Of a stretch of 64,000 bases of DNA, positions 16,577-25,483 are shown in pieces. The stretch is from the NCBI RefSeq assembly GCF_900168255.1, contig NZ_LT799838.1, positions 1,984,001 to 2,048,000 on the forward strand, in the 5' to 3' direction. The stretch comes from Psychrobacter sp. DAB_AL43B. Lineage in GTDB: Bacteria; Pseudomonadota; Gammaproteobacteria; Pseudomonadales; Moraxellaceae. The position numbers and the translations under genes are program-made. The notes under the pieces were generated by a model, which had not been told where the DNA came from, did no database searches, and saw only the letters and a list, made by a program, of their open reading frames with translations. The number at the start of each line of letters is the position of its first letter. Position 1 is the first letter of the stretch.

Positions 16577-16924
16577 GATATTCCTTAGTAGTAGTATCTT
16601 GGTTATGGTCAGGTATGGATCATTAGTTTTTATTTACGATTTAATTATAGAGTGCTGCTTATATTCATCAGCACAGATAATTTATGTCCATCTGTTTATG
16701 ACCATTTATTGCTTGGTAATTTTAACAATTACTTTTATTTGATATTTTTCACAGCTTATTGTTAAGATAGTTTTAGCCTATCATTCAATTCTCACAGCCA
16801 TGTGACACCCTGTGTAATTATTGCGAACCGTAAAGCAAAACTATCTGTTAAAGCAATTTTGTCCAATGACTGCCGCCATTTCTTGAATTTTCATAGCTTG
16901 AGCGGGTATGTCCTTTGAAGCTTT
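16577..16924. other. Intergenic, no gene seen
   Basis: About 350 AT-rich bases. An open frame of 92 codons on the plus strand overlaps the signal peptide region of the neighbouring gene and has no ribosome site. Nothing else supported. Confidence 0.5.
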
Positions 16925-18136
16925 TTATTGTTTATTCTCAGCACTGTTATCTTCATAGTGCTCATCATCACTCAGCTTCAGACCCAAGCGCTCGACGCGT
17001 CTGTCCATCATTTGCCGTGCCAATGCTTGCATATCCTCGACACGATCTATCTCATCGACAATCTCAAGACCCAATAATGTCTCAAACACATCTTCTAAGG
17101 TGACTAAGCCTTTGACTTCACCATATTCACCGACCGTAATCGCAATATGGATACGGTTTTTTAGCATCAACTCCAACACATCAAACAACTTCATCTTTGA
17201 AAATACAAAGGTGATGTCTCGTTTGAACTGTGTTAATGGTTTGTCTACCGCATTATTGACCTTTGCCAATAACATGTCTGTTTTTAATACAAAGCCAGTA
17301 ATATTGTCTAAATCGCCATCATAAATCGGCAGTCGCGAAAAGGTAAGTTTTGGTCGATCAACCAATAATTCGGCGACCGTCTTATTTTCTTCAAAAGATA
17401 ACATCACCGAACGCGGGGTCATAATATCTTCAACTTTGATGGCACCGAATGCCAGCAGGTTTCGAATAATGCGTGACTCTAATGGATCGATTTGTCCTGA
17501 CTCTTCACCAATGCTGGCAAGTGCGGCAAACTCACGGCGACTGAACGCTTGCGGTTCTTTGCCACGTACAAGCATCTTCGTCAATTTTTCTGAGACTAAA
17601 ATCAAAGGGTATAGCAGCAATACAATCCCTCGTACAAAATAGGCGACCATGCCCCCTAATTGACGCCAGTATACAGTGCCGAGTGTTTTTGGCATGATTT
17701 CGGATAAAAACAAAATAGCCAATGTCATGACTGCAGAGAATAATCCAAACCAAGCACTACCGAATACAATCGTTGCCTGCGCACCAGCGCCAATCGAGCC
17801 TAAGGTATGTGCCACTGTATTTAGTGTCAAGATAGCAGCTAAAGACTGATCGATATTATCAATCTTTAGGCGTCTTAGCATACTTGCTTTTTTTGGATTG
17901 GTTTCTTGAAGGTCAGCAATATATGACGGTGTCATCGTCAATAGTGCTGCCTCTGCCAATGAACAGATAAATGAGATGCCAATGGCGATTACTACAAATA
18001 GTATGAGTAGTAATACGCTGCTAGCGCTTGGGTTCGCTAAGCCATCAGCAGCCCAAACAGAGTGCGGCAATATCAAGGTTATCAATAGTGATAACGTAGA
18101 AAATGACTTGAGATTAAACCAAGTGTTGTCACCCAT
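16925..18136 (-). CDS. CNNM/HlyC-CorC family membrane protein (DUF21 plus CBS pair)
   Basis: Starting at ATG 18136 gives 403 residues with a good signal peptide (SFSTLSLLITLILP, cleavage near SVWA-AD). The DUF21/CNNM membrane domain follows (SLAEAALLTMTP, FLSEIMPKTLGT), then two CBS domains (VEDIMTPRSVML and GEYGEVKGLVTLEDVFETLLG). The family is linked to divalent-cation (Mg/Co) efflux. The usual C-terminal CorC/HlyC domain is missing: the chain ends soon after the second CBS domain. The frame is open further upstream (ATG 18205, TTG 18259), but none of the candidate starts has a ribosome site and the added residues are basic and odd. Confidence 0.85.
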   Translation of the reverse strand: MGDNTWFNLKSFSTLSLLITLILPHSVWAADGLANPSASSVLLLILFVVIAIGISFICSLAEAALLTMTPSYIADLQETNPKKASMLRRLKIDNIDQSLAAILTLNTVAHTLGSIGAGAQATIVFGSAWFGLFSAVMTLAILFLSEIMPKTLGTVYWRQLGGMVAYFVRGIVLLLYPLILVSEKLTKMLVRGKEPQAFSRREFAALASIGEESGQIDPLESRIIRNLLAFGAIKVEDIMTPRSVMLSFEENKTVAELLVDRPKLTFSRLPIYDGDLDNITGFVLKTDMLLAKVNNAVDKPLTQFKRDITFVFSKMKLFDVLELMLKNRIHIAITVGEYGEVKGLVTLEDVFETLLGLEIVDEIDRVEDMQALARQMMDRRVERLGLKLSDDEHYEDNSAENKQ

Positions 18137-18259
18137 CGTCGGGGGAGGTTTAGCGGATGCGTCTTTACGACAAGCGCGCGGACGGTATAAACGAGGTACA
18201 GACATAAAAGAGGTGGACAAGTTAGATAACCTAAACAAAGAAGAAAAAGGAAGTATCAA

Positions 18260-18871
18260 TATATCACGACCATATCATGAGCAGATAGCGGCAGATAGAA
18301 AATAATATCTAATCACATCTAATCTTGATTTGGTTTTGACAGTCATTTGCTAAAAGCCCGTCTAATACAGGCTATGGTCGATTCACTTTAAAAAGAATAC
18401 AATGTTGCTGGTATGAATTTTGCGAAGCCTCTGTCTGTCGAAGCGCACAGCAAGCGAGAGAAATTCATACCAGCAGAATATTGTGATAATCGTACGTATT
18501 TTATTTTAAACTTGCTAATATTGAGCAGCACTTTTAACACTGATGACCTATCCTTTGATAGTAGCATTGATGCTGATATTTCACAATAAATCACTGTTTG
18601 TCTCCAGGACGTCCTATGACGTCAGAGGTTCGATAATCCTCATTATTAAAGCAGGACTTGCTTTATACTAATTTGGGTTTTTCTAGGTATTCATTGCCTT
18701 TATATATTACCCTTTAATAGCGTAAAGCGATTGTCGCAGCAAATATTGACTGCTAGTATGCCAGTCCGTTAATAAAAACGTGCCCAGCTTATGATTAACA
18801 GTTACCAAGTCTGGGATTTTTTGTTACTATGCATTTAATTTTATTACTATCTATAATTTATTGAGAGAGAT
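18260..18871. other. Intergenic region with repeat copy B and a terminator-like hairpin
   Basis: It holds the 147-bp repeat (18373-18520) and, at 18783-18822, CCCAG...CTGGG followed by ATTTTTT, just before yajC. No plus-strand gene precedes this hairpin, so it may end a small RNA or be a leader element. No coding frame is supported. Confidence 0.45.
18373..18520 (+). repeat. 147-bp MITE-like repeat, copy B
   Basis: It begins TATGGTCGATTC and ends GCTAATA (degenerate ends). The inner stem GCTGGTATGAATTT / AAATTCATACCAGC is a perfect 14-bp match around the shared GAAGCGCACAGCAAGCGAG core. It lies between the divergent CNNM gene and yajC. Confidence 0.8.
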
Positions 18872-19150
18872 ATGGAACAGTTCGGTCAAATCTTATTACC
18901 AGTTGCTTTTTTTGCGATTTTTTACTTTTTAGTTATTCGCCCACAATCTAAACGTACTAAAGAGCATCGTGCGATGGTCAATGCGTTGACGGTTGGTAGT
19001 GAAATCATATTTGCTGGTGGCTTGATGGGTCGTATCAAAGGCTTGGAAGGCGATTACGCCGTTGTTAGCTTAAACAACAATACCGACGTTAAGGTACAAC
19101 GTGCCTCTGTTATTTCAGTATTGCCAGCTGGCACAATCGAAAGCGTTTAA
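18872..19150 (+). CDS. yajC: Preprotein translocase accessory subunit YajC
   Basis: A 92-residue single-pass inner-membrane protein of the SecDF-YajC complex. The membrane helix is at about residues 8-22 (VAFFAIFYFLVIRP), followed by the conserved QSKRTKEHRAMVNAL and VGSEIIFAGGLMGRI. GAGAGA precedes the ATG. It is upstream of secD and secF as is usual, but a terminator at 19229-19259 separates it from secD. The usual upstream tgt/queA genes are absent here; the minus-strand neighbour is a CNNM protein. Confidence 0.95.
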   Translation: MEQFGQILLPVAFFAIFYFLVIRPQSKRTKEHRAMVNALTVGSEIIFAGGLMGRIKGLEGDYAVVSLNNNTDVKVQRASVISVLPAGTIESV

Positions 19151-19228
19151 TCATCATCAATGACTTAGATGGTTATTAATGACTGACTATTAATGATTCG
19201 TTATCAATTAATAGTTGTAATGACTACA

Positions 19229-19259
19229 AAATGACCGTACATTATTTACGGTCATTTTT
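19229..19259 (+). terminator. Terminator after yajC
   Basis: AAATGACCGTA / TACGGTCATTTTT around a short AT loop, 80 bases after the yajC stop. Confidence 0.8.
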
Positions 19260-19425
19260 CGCTTTATCGTTTTATGCTTTACTATCATCGCGGATGATCA
19301 CAGTGGTGCACTATCATGACTGCTATGGCTGCTCAATATAGTACCTCACCATTGTTATCGCTAACTTCCCATCTGCTAACTTGTGGCCTGCGTCGCCAGT
19401 AGTTTATCAACTTAAAGAAGTGATT

Positions 19426-21303
19426 ATGCAATATCCCGCTTGGAAATACTTACTCATCACCGTCGTGCTAATCATTGCCGGTCTGTATGCTGCTCCCAAC
19501 CTATATCCTGATGAACCTGCCGTACAGATTACGAGTGCCGCAGCAGGCACGCAGTTGTCTGAAGGTATCTTGACTCAGTCTGAAAGCTTACTAAAAGAAG
19601 CGGGCTTGAACTACCATGACGGTACGTTTCAAGGCAACAGTGCGCTGGTACGTCTTGACACCCCAGTCGATCAGCTTAAGGCTCAGGAAGTATTGAGACG
19701 GAATTTAGGCGAAGATTATGTAGTCGCGCTTAACTTAGCCCAAACGACGCCGCAGTGGTTACGTGATATCGGCGCAAAACCAATGAAACTTGGTCTTGAT
19801 TTACGCGGTGGTGTTCGTTTTGTGCTAGAAGTTGATATGGACAAAGCGCTCGAACAACGTTTGACCAGTGCCAGTCGTGATATTCGACGTGACCTAAGAG
19901 CTGAAAGCATTGCGGTTAAAGGCATCAAAAATGACAAGCGTAGCGTGGTGTTACATTTTGCGGATACGGACGCTCGCAACCGTGCACAAAATGTTTTGCA
20001 AAGCTCGATGGGTAATACATTTACTTTACAATCCTCTATTGATGAACAAGGCCCGGCGCTGATTTTGGCGTATAACGATGCAACGTTAGATGAAATCAAT
20101 AGCTATGCGGTCAACCAGAACCTGACTACCCTACGTAATCGTATTGCTGAGCTTGGGGTAACAGAAGCATTAGTACAATCACAAGGTGCTAGCCGTATCG
20201 TCGTTGAGCTACCAGGTGTGCAAGATACCGCTGAGGCAAAACGTGTCCTTGGTCGTACTGCCAATCTTGAATTCCGTATGGTCGCTGAAGGTGCCGAAAA
20301 CTATACAGGCGGTATTCCACCTGCCGGTACTGAAGCGTTTCCATTTAACACCCTTGATGGTCCGCCAGTATTATTAGAGCGTCAAGCGATTGTCACGGGT
20401 GAAAAAGTCACTAATGCTCAGACAGGTATCGATGAAAGTGGTTCGCCTGAAGTGAGTATTACCCTAGATAGTGCTGGTGGTAAGCTAATGCAAAACGCTA
20501 CCCGCACTGCTGTCGGTAAACAAATGGCTGTTCTGTTTATTGAGAACAAGCAACGAATCACTTATGAAGAAGATCCAGCCACTGGCGAAACTGTCGAAGT
20601 CCGCACACCTTATGCTGAAACGAAAGTTATTAACCGCGCTAATATCCAAGCGGTGCTGGGCTCATCTTTCCGTATTACAGGGCTTGATAGTAGTGCTGAA
20701 GCGGCTGAGCTGGCGCTCTTGCTACGTTCAGGTGCATTAGCAGCGCCGATGTATTTCGTTGAAGAACGCACTATCGGTCCATCATTGGGTCAAGAAAATA
20801 TCGATAAAGGGTTATTTTCTACGCAGGTTGGTTATTTATTAGTCTTTGCGTTTATGATAATTTTCTATCGTTTATTTGGTGTGATTGCCAACGTTGCGCT
20901 GGCGGTTAACGTCATTATTATCATTTCTATCATGTCAATTCTAGGCTCATCACTGACGCTACCTGGTATTGCTGGTATCGTGTTGACCATTGGTATGGCG
21001 GTTGATGCCAACGTCCTGATTTTTGAGCGTATCCGTGAGGAGCTGGCAAACGGGGTCAGGCCAAAATCTGCCATCGTGGCAGGTTTTGATCGTGCTTATA
21101 GTAGTATTTTCGATGCCAACATCACAACATTACTGGTCGCGTTTATTTTATTTGCGATTGGTACTGGTCCGATTAAAGGATTTGCGATTACTTTAGCGAT
21201 CGGTATTGTCAGCTCGCTGTTTACTGCCATTTTGGTAACGCGTGCGCTGATACAAATTGCTTACGGTAAACGTAAATCTATCAAACGTCTGAGCATCGGT
21301 TAG
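19426..21303 (+). CDS. secD: Protein translocase subunit SecD
   Basis: A 625-residue inner-membrane subunit that uses the proton gradient to help pull exported proteins through SecYEG. One helix near the N-terminus (YLLITVVLIIAGLYAAPNLY), a large periplasmic domain with LGLDLRGGVRFVLEVD, then five helices ending in the conserved GMAVDANVLIFERIREEL. ATG at 19426 follows AAAGAAG and starts MQYPAWKYL, as in other SecD proteins; a TTG 45 bases upstream is also in frame but adds an unlikely sequence. secF begins nine bases after the stop. Confidence 0.96.
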   Translation: MQYPAWKYLLITVVLIIAGLYAAPNLYPDEPAVQITSAAAGTQLSEGILTQSESLLKEAGLNYHDGTFQGNSALVRLDTPVDQLKAQEVLRRNLGEDYVVALNLAQTTPQWLRDIGAKPMKLGLDLRGGVRFVLEVDMDKALEQRLTSASRDIRRDLRAESIAVKGIKNDKRSVVLHFADTDARNRAQNVLQSSMGNTFTLQSSIDEQGPALILAYNDATLDEINSYAVNQNLTTLRNRIAELGVTEALVQSQGASRIVVELPGVQDTAEAKRVLGRTANLEFRMVAEGAENYTGGIPPAGTEAFPFNTLDGPPVLLERQAIVTGEKVTNAQTGIDESGSPEVSITLDSAGGKLMQNATRTAVGKQMAVLFIENKQRITYEEDPATGETVEVRTPYAETKVINRANIQAVLGSSFRITGLDSSAEAAELALLLRSGALAAPMYFVEERTIGPSLGQENIDKGLFSTQVGYLLVFAFMIIFYRLFGVIANVALAVNVIIIISIMSILGSSLTLPGIAGIVLTIGMAVDANVLIFERIREELANGVRPKSAIVAGFDRAYSSIFDANITTLLVAFILFAIGTGPIKGFAITLAIGIVSSLFTAILVTRALIQIAYGKRKSIKRLSIG

Positions 21304-21312
21304 GAGAACACT

Positions 21313-22557
21313 ATGGCAATCGATAAGAATAACCCTCTAGAACAACAGAACAATCCTGAACCGAACGGCTCAAGCAGTGAAGCAAGTGCGCGTGGTCGTA
21401 AAAAACCGCGCCGTGATGGCAAAGGTAGTAATACCCAAACCAATAACGCTACAGCCAAAAAAACAGCTAGTAAAACTCGCTCTAGTGCCAAAGGCGCTGA
21501 TAAAGGCAGCCAAGCGCTCGCGACTACCGCTATTGATCCTAACTTAGCAGTGGGTGACGCTGCCGACGATGCCGCCGCATATGCAGAAGGCGGTATCAAA
21601 GCCATTGGCGATCAACGTATCATTCCTTTTATGAAGATAGAAAAGCCAATGGCGATTTTGTCTATTATTTTGGTGATTGGTAGTATTATTGCGATTGCGG
21701 TCAATGGTCTAAACCTAGGTCTTGACTTTACCGGTGGGGTTTCAGCAGATGTGCGTTATGAGCAGTCTGTTGAGCAAACCGATGTGGTCAACGCCTTGGC
21801 TGATAATGGCTTTGATGATGCTGTCGTACAGTATCTAGGAACGTCTCAAGAGCTACTGGTACGCTTACCACCTCAATCTGATAACGTTGATGGGCTTAGC
21901 GCCAGTCTCAGTGAAGCATTAAAACTTCCTAATAATGATGTTGAAATCAGTAATGTTAATATCATTGGTAGCCAAGTTGGTAACGAGATCTATTTAAGCT
22001 CAGTCCTGTCGATTGTATTGGCATTGGCATGTATGCTTGGATATGTCGCCCTACGCTTCCAGTTTAAACTGGCTATTGGTGCAGTATTGTCGCTATTCCA
22101 TGATGCTATCGTGACCATCGGTGTCTTTGCGTTATTTGGTTTTCCGTTTGACTTAACGGTATTGGCCGCTATCTTGGCATTGATTGGTTATTCATTGAAC
22201 GATACGATCGTCGTTTATGACCGTATCCGCGAAAACTTTCGCCGCGTCCGTGGTATCACGCCGCGTCAAACGATTGATTTATCATTGACAGAGACACTGC
22301 GCCGTACGATTATGACTATCTCAACCGTGCTATTGGTAGTATTAGCAATGCTGTTCTTGGGCGGCGACGGCTTATTCTGGTTCTCAGCTGCGCTCTTCAT
22401 TGGTTTAATTGCTGGTACTTATTCATCCACTTACATCGCAAGCTCGATTCCTTTAGCCATGGGTCTATCACGTGATGACTTTATCGTTAAAGTAAAGCCT
22501 GAGTTTGAAGAAGAAATCGTGACCTTTAATGACCCAAAGATGTTTGAACAAGATTGA
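21313..22557 (+). CDS. secF: Protein translocase subunit SecF with a long N-terminal extension
   Basis: A 414-residue partner of SecD. The core starts near residue 100 (RIIPFMKIEKPMAILS) with GLDFTGGVSADV, the DDAVVQYLG strand, six membrane helices and the SLNDTIVVYDRIRENFRR motif. Typical SecF has about 310-325 residues. The extra ~95 N-terminal residues are hydrophilic: first basic and Asn/Ser-rich (RGRKKPRRDGKG, KKTASKTRSSAKGADKG), then Ala/Asp-rich (DAADDAAAYAEGG). They would lie in the cytoplasm. GGAGAACACTATG gives a good start directly after secD, so the extension is probably translated. A terminator follows. Confidence 0.96.
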   Translation: MAIDKNNPLEQQNNPEPNGSSSEASARGRKKPRRDGKGSNTQTNNATAKKTASKTRSSAKGADKGSQALATTAIDPNLAVGDAADDAAAYAEGGIKAIGDQRIIPFMKIEKPMAILSIILVIGSIIAIAVNGLNLGLDFTGGVSADVRYEQSVEQTDVVNALADNGFDDAVVQYLGTSQELLVRLPPQSDNVDGLSASLSEALKLPNNDVEISNVNIIGSQVGNEIYLSSVLSIVLALACMLGYVALRFQFKLAIGAVLSLFHDAIVTIGVFALFGFPFDLTVLAAILALIGYSLNDTIVVYDRIRENFRRVRGITPRQTIDLSLTETLRRTIMTISTVLLVVLAMLFLGGDGLFWFSAALFIGLIAGTYSSTYIASSIPLAMGLSRDDFIVKVKPEFEEEIVTFNDPKMFEQD

Positions 22558-22617
22558 TAACGGCACCACTGCTCACTTATTAAATTCTTTAATGAATGAG
22601 TAGATCAGCGTTATCCT

Positions 22618-22650
22618 GACAAAAGCACCTAGACTCTAGGTGCTTTTGTC
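22618..22650 (+). terminator. Terminator after secF
   Basis: GACAAAAGCACCTAG / CTAGGTGCTTTTGTC, 15-bp arms. Immediately after it a 14-bp unit TATGGTCAAAATAA is repeated twice (22655-22682). Confidence 0.85.
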
Positions 22651-22787
22651 TATATATGGTCAAAATAATATGGTCAAAATAAAATCGATAGCTAAATCGA
22701 TACTTAAAAAGTCTAATACTGCTATAAAGTCTTATCTTTAATACTATCTATAAACATGCTTAATCTGCCTATCTAAGCGATCATTCT

Positions 22788-24206
22788 ATGCCATCTACCC
22801 TGCCGCCAAGTGCTATACCACCTATTGATACTCGCTATGCGCGCATCATCGCTATTGCATTGCCGGTATTATTGGCAAATCTTGCGATGCCGCTACAAAG
22901 CGTCATTGATACTGCGATTGTCGGCAATATGAATGATACCGCCAAACTTGCTGGTATAGGACTCGCGATCCAGTTACTGTCTTTATTGCTCGTCAGTTTT
23001 AACTTTTTGCAATATGCTTCATCTGGACTTTCGGCTCAGGCATTAGGTCAGCTGGCTAATAGCGACACCTCAACTCATGGCACATTAAAAAAACCACATA
23101 CTACACAATCACCGCTGCTATCTATTTTGCAACGTGCTTTGGTATTGGCATTTATCATTGGCGCCGTTTTACTACTGGCCAAACCTTGGTTAATTGATTT
23201 TGGTCTACAAGCACTCTCAGCCAATCCTGATAGTGGTATAGCAGCAAAGACCTATTTAGATGTGCGCTTTTGGGGTGTGATAGCCGAGCTGATGAACTTT
23301 GCTTTTATCGGCTGGTTTGCAGGTCAAGGCAAGACCCGTTATATGCTTTACCAACAAGGTTTTATCGCCATACTCAATATCATTCTGACGCTGTTTTTTG
23401 TCTTTGTTATGAATATGGGCTTGGTCGGCGTGGCGTTAGGGACCATGATAGCGTTTTGGTTGGGTGTGGTATTGGCATTATGGCTCAGCCGTCAGCATCT
23501 GCAAATATCTTGGCAGGCATTATTTACTGCGGATCGAGAGCACTTTACCAAAGTTAAAATGCTTAGGCTATTTTCATTAAATAAAGATATTTTCATCCGT
23601 ACGCTTATCTTAACCTTAAGCTTTGCTTGGATTACTCGCCTATCTGCACAAAGTGGTGATGTCATACTCGCAGCCAATGCTATTTTATTGCAGGTATTGA
23701 GTATCTCAGCCTTTGCCCTTGATGGGGTGGCGGTCTCTGCTGAGACGTTAAGTGGACAGGCAGCAGGACGACGCGATTGGCCACGCTTTCGTATTATTGT
23801 AAAACGCACCGGTATCGTCAGCTATGGTCTTGCCATCATGCTAAGCGCAATATGGTGGCTTGCAATGCCTACTTATTTGCAATTTATGACCAATATTGAA
23901 CCGGTCTTTATCCTTGCCTACAACTATCATCTATATGCTGTTTTATTACCCCTCGTTGGGGTTGGTGCTTATTGGTTAGACGGGATATTTTTTGGCTTAA
24001 CGGCAGGTAGCGTCATTCGTAATGCAGCTCTTATATTAGCAGCCGTCTTTTTCCCATTAAGCTGGCTACTTTATCAACAATGGGATATGACTGGCATCTG
24101 GCTGAGTGTCTGGTGTTTATTACTACTACGCATGATTATCCTTGGTGGATTTTTATATCGTGCTCACCAAACGGGTAGCTATGAAAAACTCCAACTTGAG
24201 CATTGA
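22788..24206 (+). CDS. MATE family efflux transporter (DinF-like)
   Basis: A 472-residue protein with about twelve hydrophobic segments. The N-terminal NLAMPLQSVIDTAIVGNM and the later LSFAWITRLSAQSGDVILAAN and FALDGVAVSAETLSGQAAG fit the DinF branch of MATE drug/sodium antiporters. It would export cationic or organic compounds, but the substrate cannot be read. It is a single gene between secF and azlC. A cytoplasmic loop has a short insertion (SNDTSTHGTLKKPHTT region, about residues 88-105). No strong ribosome site is visible. Confidence 0.88.
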   Translation: MPSTLPPSAIPPIDTRYARIIAIALPVLLANLAMPLQSVIDTAIVGNMNDTAKLAGIGLAIQLLSLLLVSFNFLQYASSGLSAQALGQLANSDTSTHGTLKKPHTTQSPLLSILQRALVLAFIIGAVLLLAKPWLIDFGLQALSANPDSGIAAKTYLDVRFWGVIAELMNFAFIGWFAGQGKTRYMLYQQGFIAILNIILTLFFVFVMNMGLVGVALGTMIAFWLGVVLALWLSRQHLQISWQALFTADREHFTKVKMLRLFSLNKDIFIRTLILTLSFAWITRLSAQSGDVILAANAILLQVLSISAFALDGVAVSAETLSGQAAGRRDWPRFRIIVKRTGIVSYGLAIMLSAIWWLAMPTYLQFMTNIEPVFILAYNYHLYAVLLPLVGVGAYWLDGIFFGLTAGSVIRNAALILAAVFFPLSWLLYQQWDMTGIWLSVWCLLLLRMIILGGFLYRAHQTGSYEKLQLEH

Positions 24207-24294
24207 TGCGTATTAAACACTAAGTTGTATAGCCAGTTTTCAGTAAATAAAACCAGTAATAAACAAAAAACTATAGTAAAAATTAGGATGTTAT

Positions 24295-25026
24295 GTGAAT
24301 AGCCAATCAAATGAGATTCATCAAAATCAAGCACAGCGCTATGACTGGGCAGAAGGCTTTAAAAAAAGCTTACCAGTAGCCATGGGTTATTTACCAGCGG
24401 GCATTGCCTTTGGTGTGCTTGCCCAAGTTGCCGGTATACCCGTATGGGCAACGATTATGCTCAGTATTGTGTTATATGCAGGTGCGGCACAATATGCCTG
24501 CCTACCGATGTTAAGTGCCGGATTACCGATTGGTAGTATCGCCACCAATATCGCCGCTATCAATTTGCGTCATGTATTTTATGGCATGCCATTACTACAA
24601 TATCTGCCCACACATAAGCTTGCAAAGACCTATTGCTTATTTGCCCTCACCGATGAAACTTTTTCGGTGATGACCAGTTTACCGAACGAATCACGGCAAG
24701 CCTTGATACTGCCAATCAGTCTATTCAACCAAAGCTGGTGGGTACTGGCGAGTGCTATTGGCGTTTTGATTGGCAGCGCCCTCAGTGATTTAGTGCCACA
24801 TTTAGATTTTGCTCTGGTGTGTTTATTTGCCATTTTAGCGTATGAGCAATTTCAAAGTATCAAACGTTACTTTCCCATTGGTATTGCGGTGATTGCGCTA
24901 GCGATTGCTTCGCTGTTTACCAGTCATTGGTTGTTACTGGTAGCAATTACCATTTGCATGCTGATGATTTTGGCGCGTGGATTTTGGACACCACAAAGCG
25001 TGAATGGAGACACCAATGACCAGTAG
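24295..25026 (+). CDS. azlC: AzlC family branched-chain amino acid export permease
   Basis: The large component of an AzlCD/YgaZH-type exporter for branched-chain amino acids and methionine-like compounds. 243 residues, with KSLPVAMGYLPAGIAFGVLA and YAGAAQYACLPML (family signatures) and about six to seven helices. The start is GTG at 24295 with AGGATG upstream; an ATG two bases earlier in another frame stops at once. Its end overlaps the start of azlD, so the two are translationally coupled. Confidence 0.92.
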   Translation: MNSQSNEIHQNQAQRYDWAEGFKKSLPVAMGYLPAGIAFGVLAQVAGIPVWATIMLSIVLYAGAAQYACLPMLSAGLPIGSIATNIAAINLRHVFYGMPLLQYLPTHKLAKTYCLFALTDETFSVMTSLPNESRQALILPISLFNQSWWVLASAIGVLIGSALSDLVPHLDFALVCLFAILAYEQFQSIKRYFPIGIAVIALAIASLFTSHWLLLVAITICMLMILARGFWTPQSVNGDTNDQ

Positions 25027-25375
25027 CTACCTGATTATTGCAACCTTTGCTATGGCAGCGGTTACCTTTGTGACTCGTGCCCTGCCAGCTTTAATACCCA
25101 AAAAACTGCTCGATACACCTTGGCTACACCGGTTGAATGAGAGTTTGCCGCTATCAGTAATGGTATTACTGATTTTAACCAGTCTGTCCTATCAAGGCTT
25201 ATCAGAGAATACCGGTTTAAACAGTGCAGAATTACATTTATTAATAGCGCAAATTGGTGCTTTGTTATTGGTACTATTCATCTACCATATTAGCCGTCAG
25301 TTACTAGTTAGTATGATAGTCGGTATCGCAGCGATTAATGGTTTGCTCTGGCTACTGACCAATTTTTCAAGCTGA
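25016..25375 (+). CDS. azlD: AzlD family branched-chain amino acid export subunit
   Basis: A 119-residue, four-helix partner of AzlC. The motif VTFVTRALPALIPKKLLDTPWLHRLNESLPLSVM is split over the first half, as in YgaH/AzlD proteins. The start is ATG 25016, placed by GGAG six bases upstream; ATG 25004 in the same frame is possible. It overlaps azlC by 11 bases. A bidirectional terminator separates it from purF on the opposite strand. Confidence 0.9.
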   Translation: MTSSYLIIATFAMAAVTFVTRALPALIPKKLLDTPWLHRLNESLPLSVMVLLILTSLSYQGLSENTGLNSAELHLLIAQIGALLLVLFIYHISRQLLVSMIVGIAAINGLLWLLTNFSS

Positions 25376-25407
25376 AATCTATTTTTCCAAACCTAGTTTT
25401 TAAGTAT

Positions 25408-25444
25408 AAAAAAGGCTGAATTCATTGGAAATTCAGCCTTTTTG
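25408..25444. terminator. Bidirectional terminator between azlD and purF
   Basis: AAAAAGGCTGAATT / AATTCAGCCTTTTT with a short loop between convergent genes. Confidence 0.9.
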
Positions 25445-25483
25445 TGTTTTAAAATTAATTTTATTTTTTAGCTATTTGGCAAT

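Noticed and set aside
17976..18305. 109-codon plus-strand frame
   Set aside because: Antisense to the N-terminal region of the CNNM gene and without a ribosome site.
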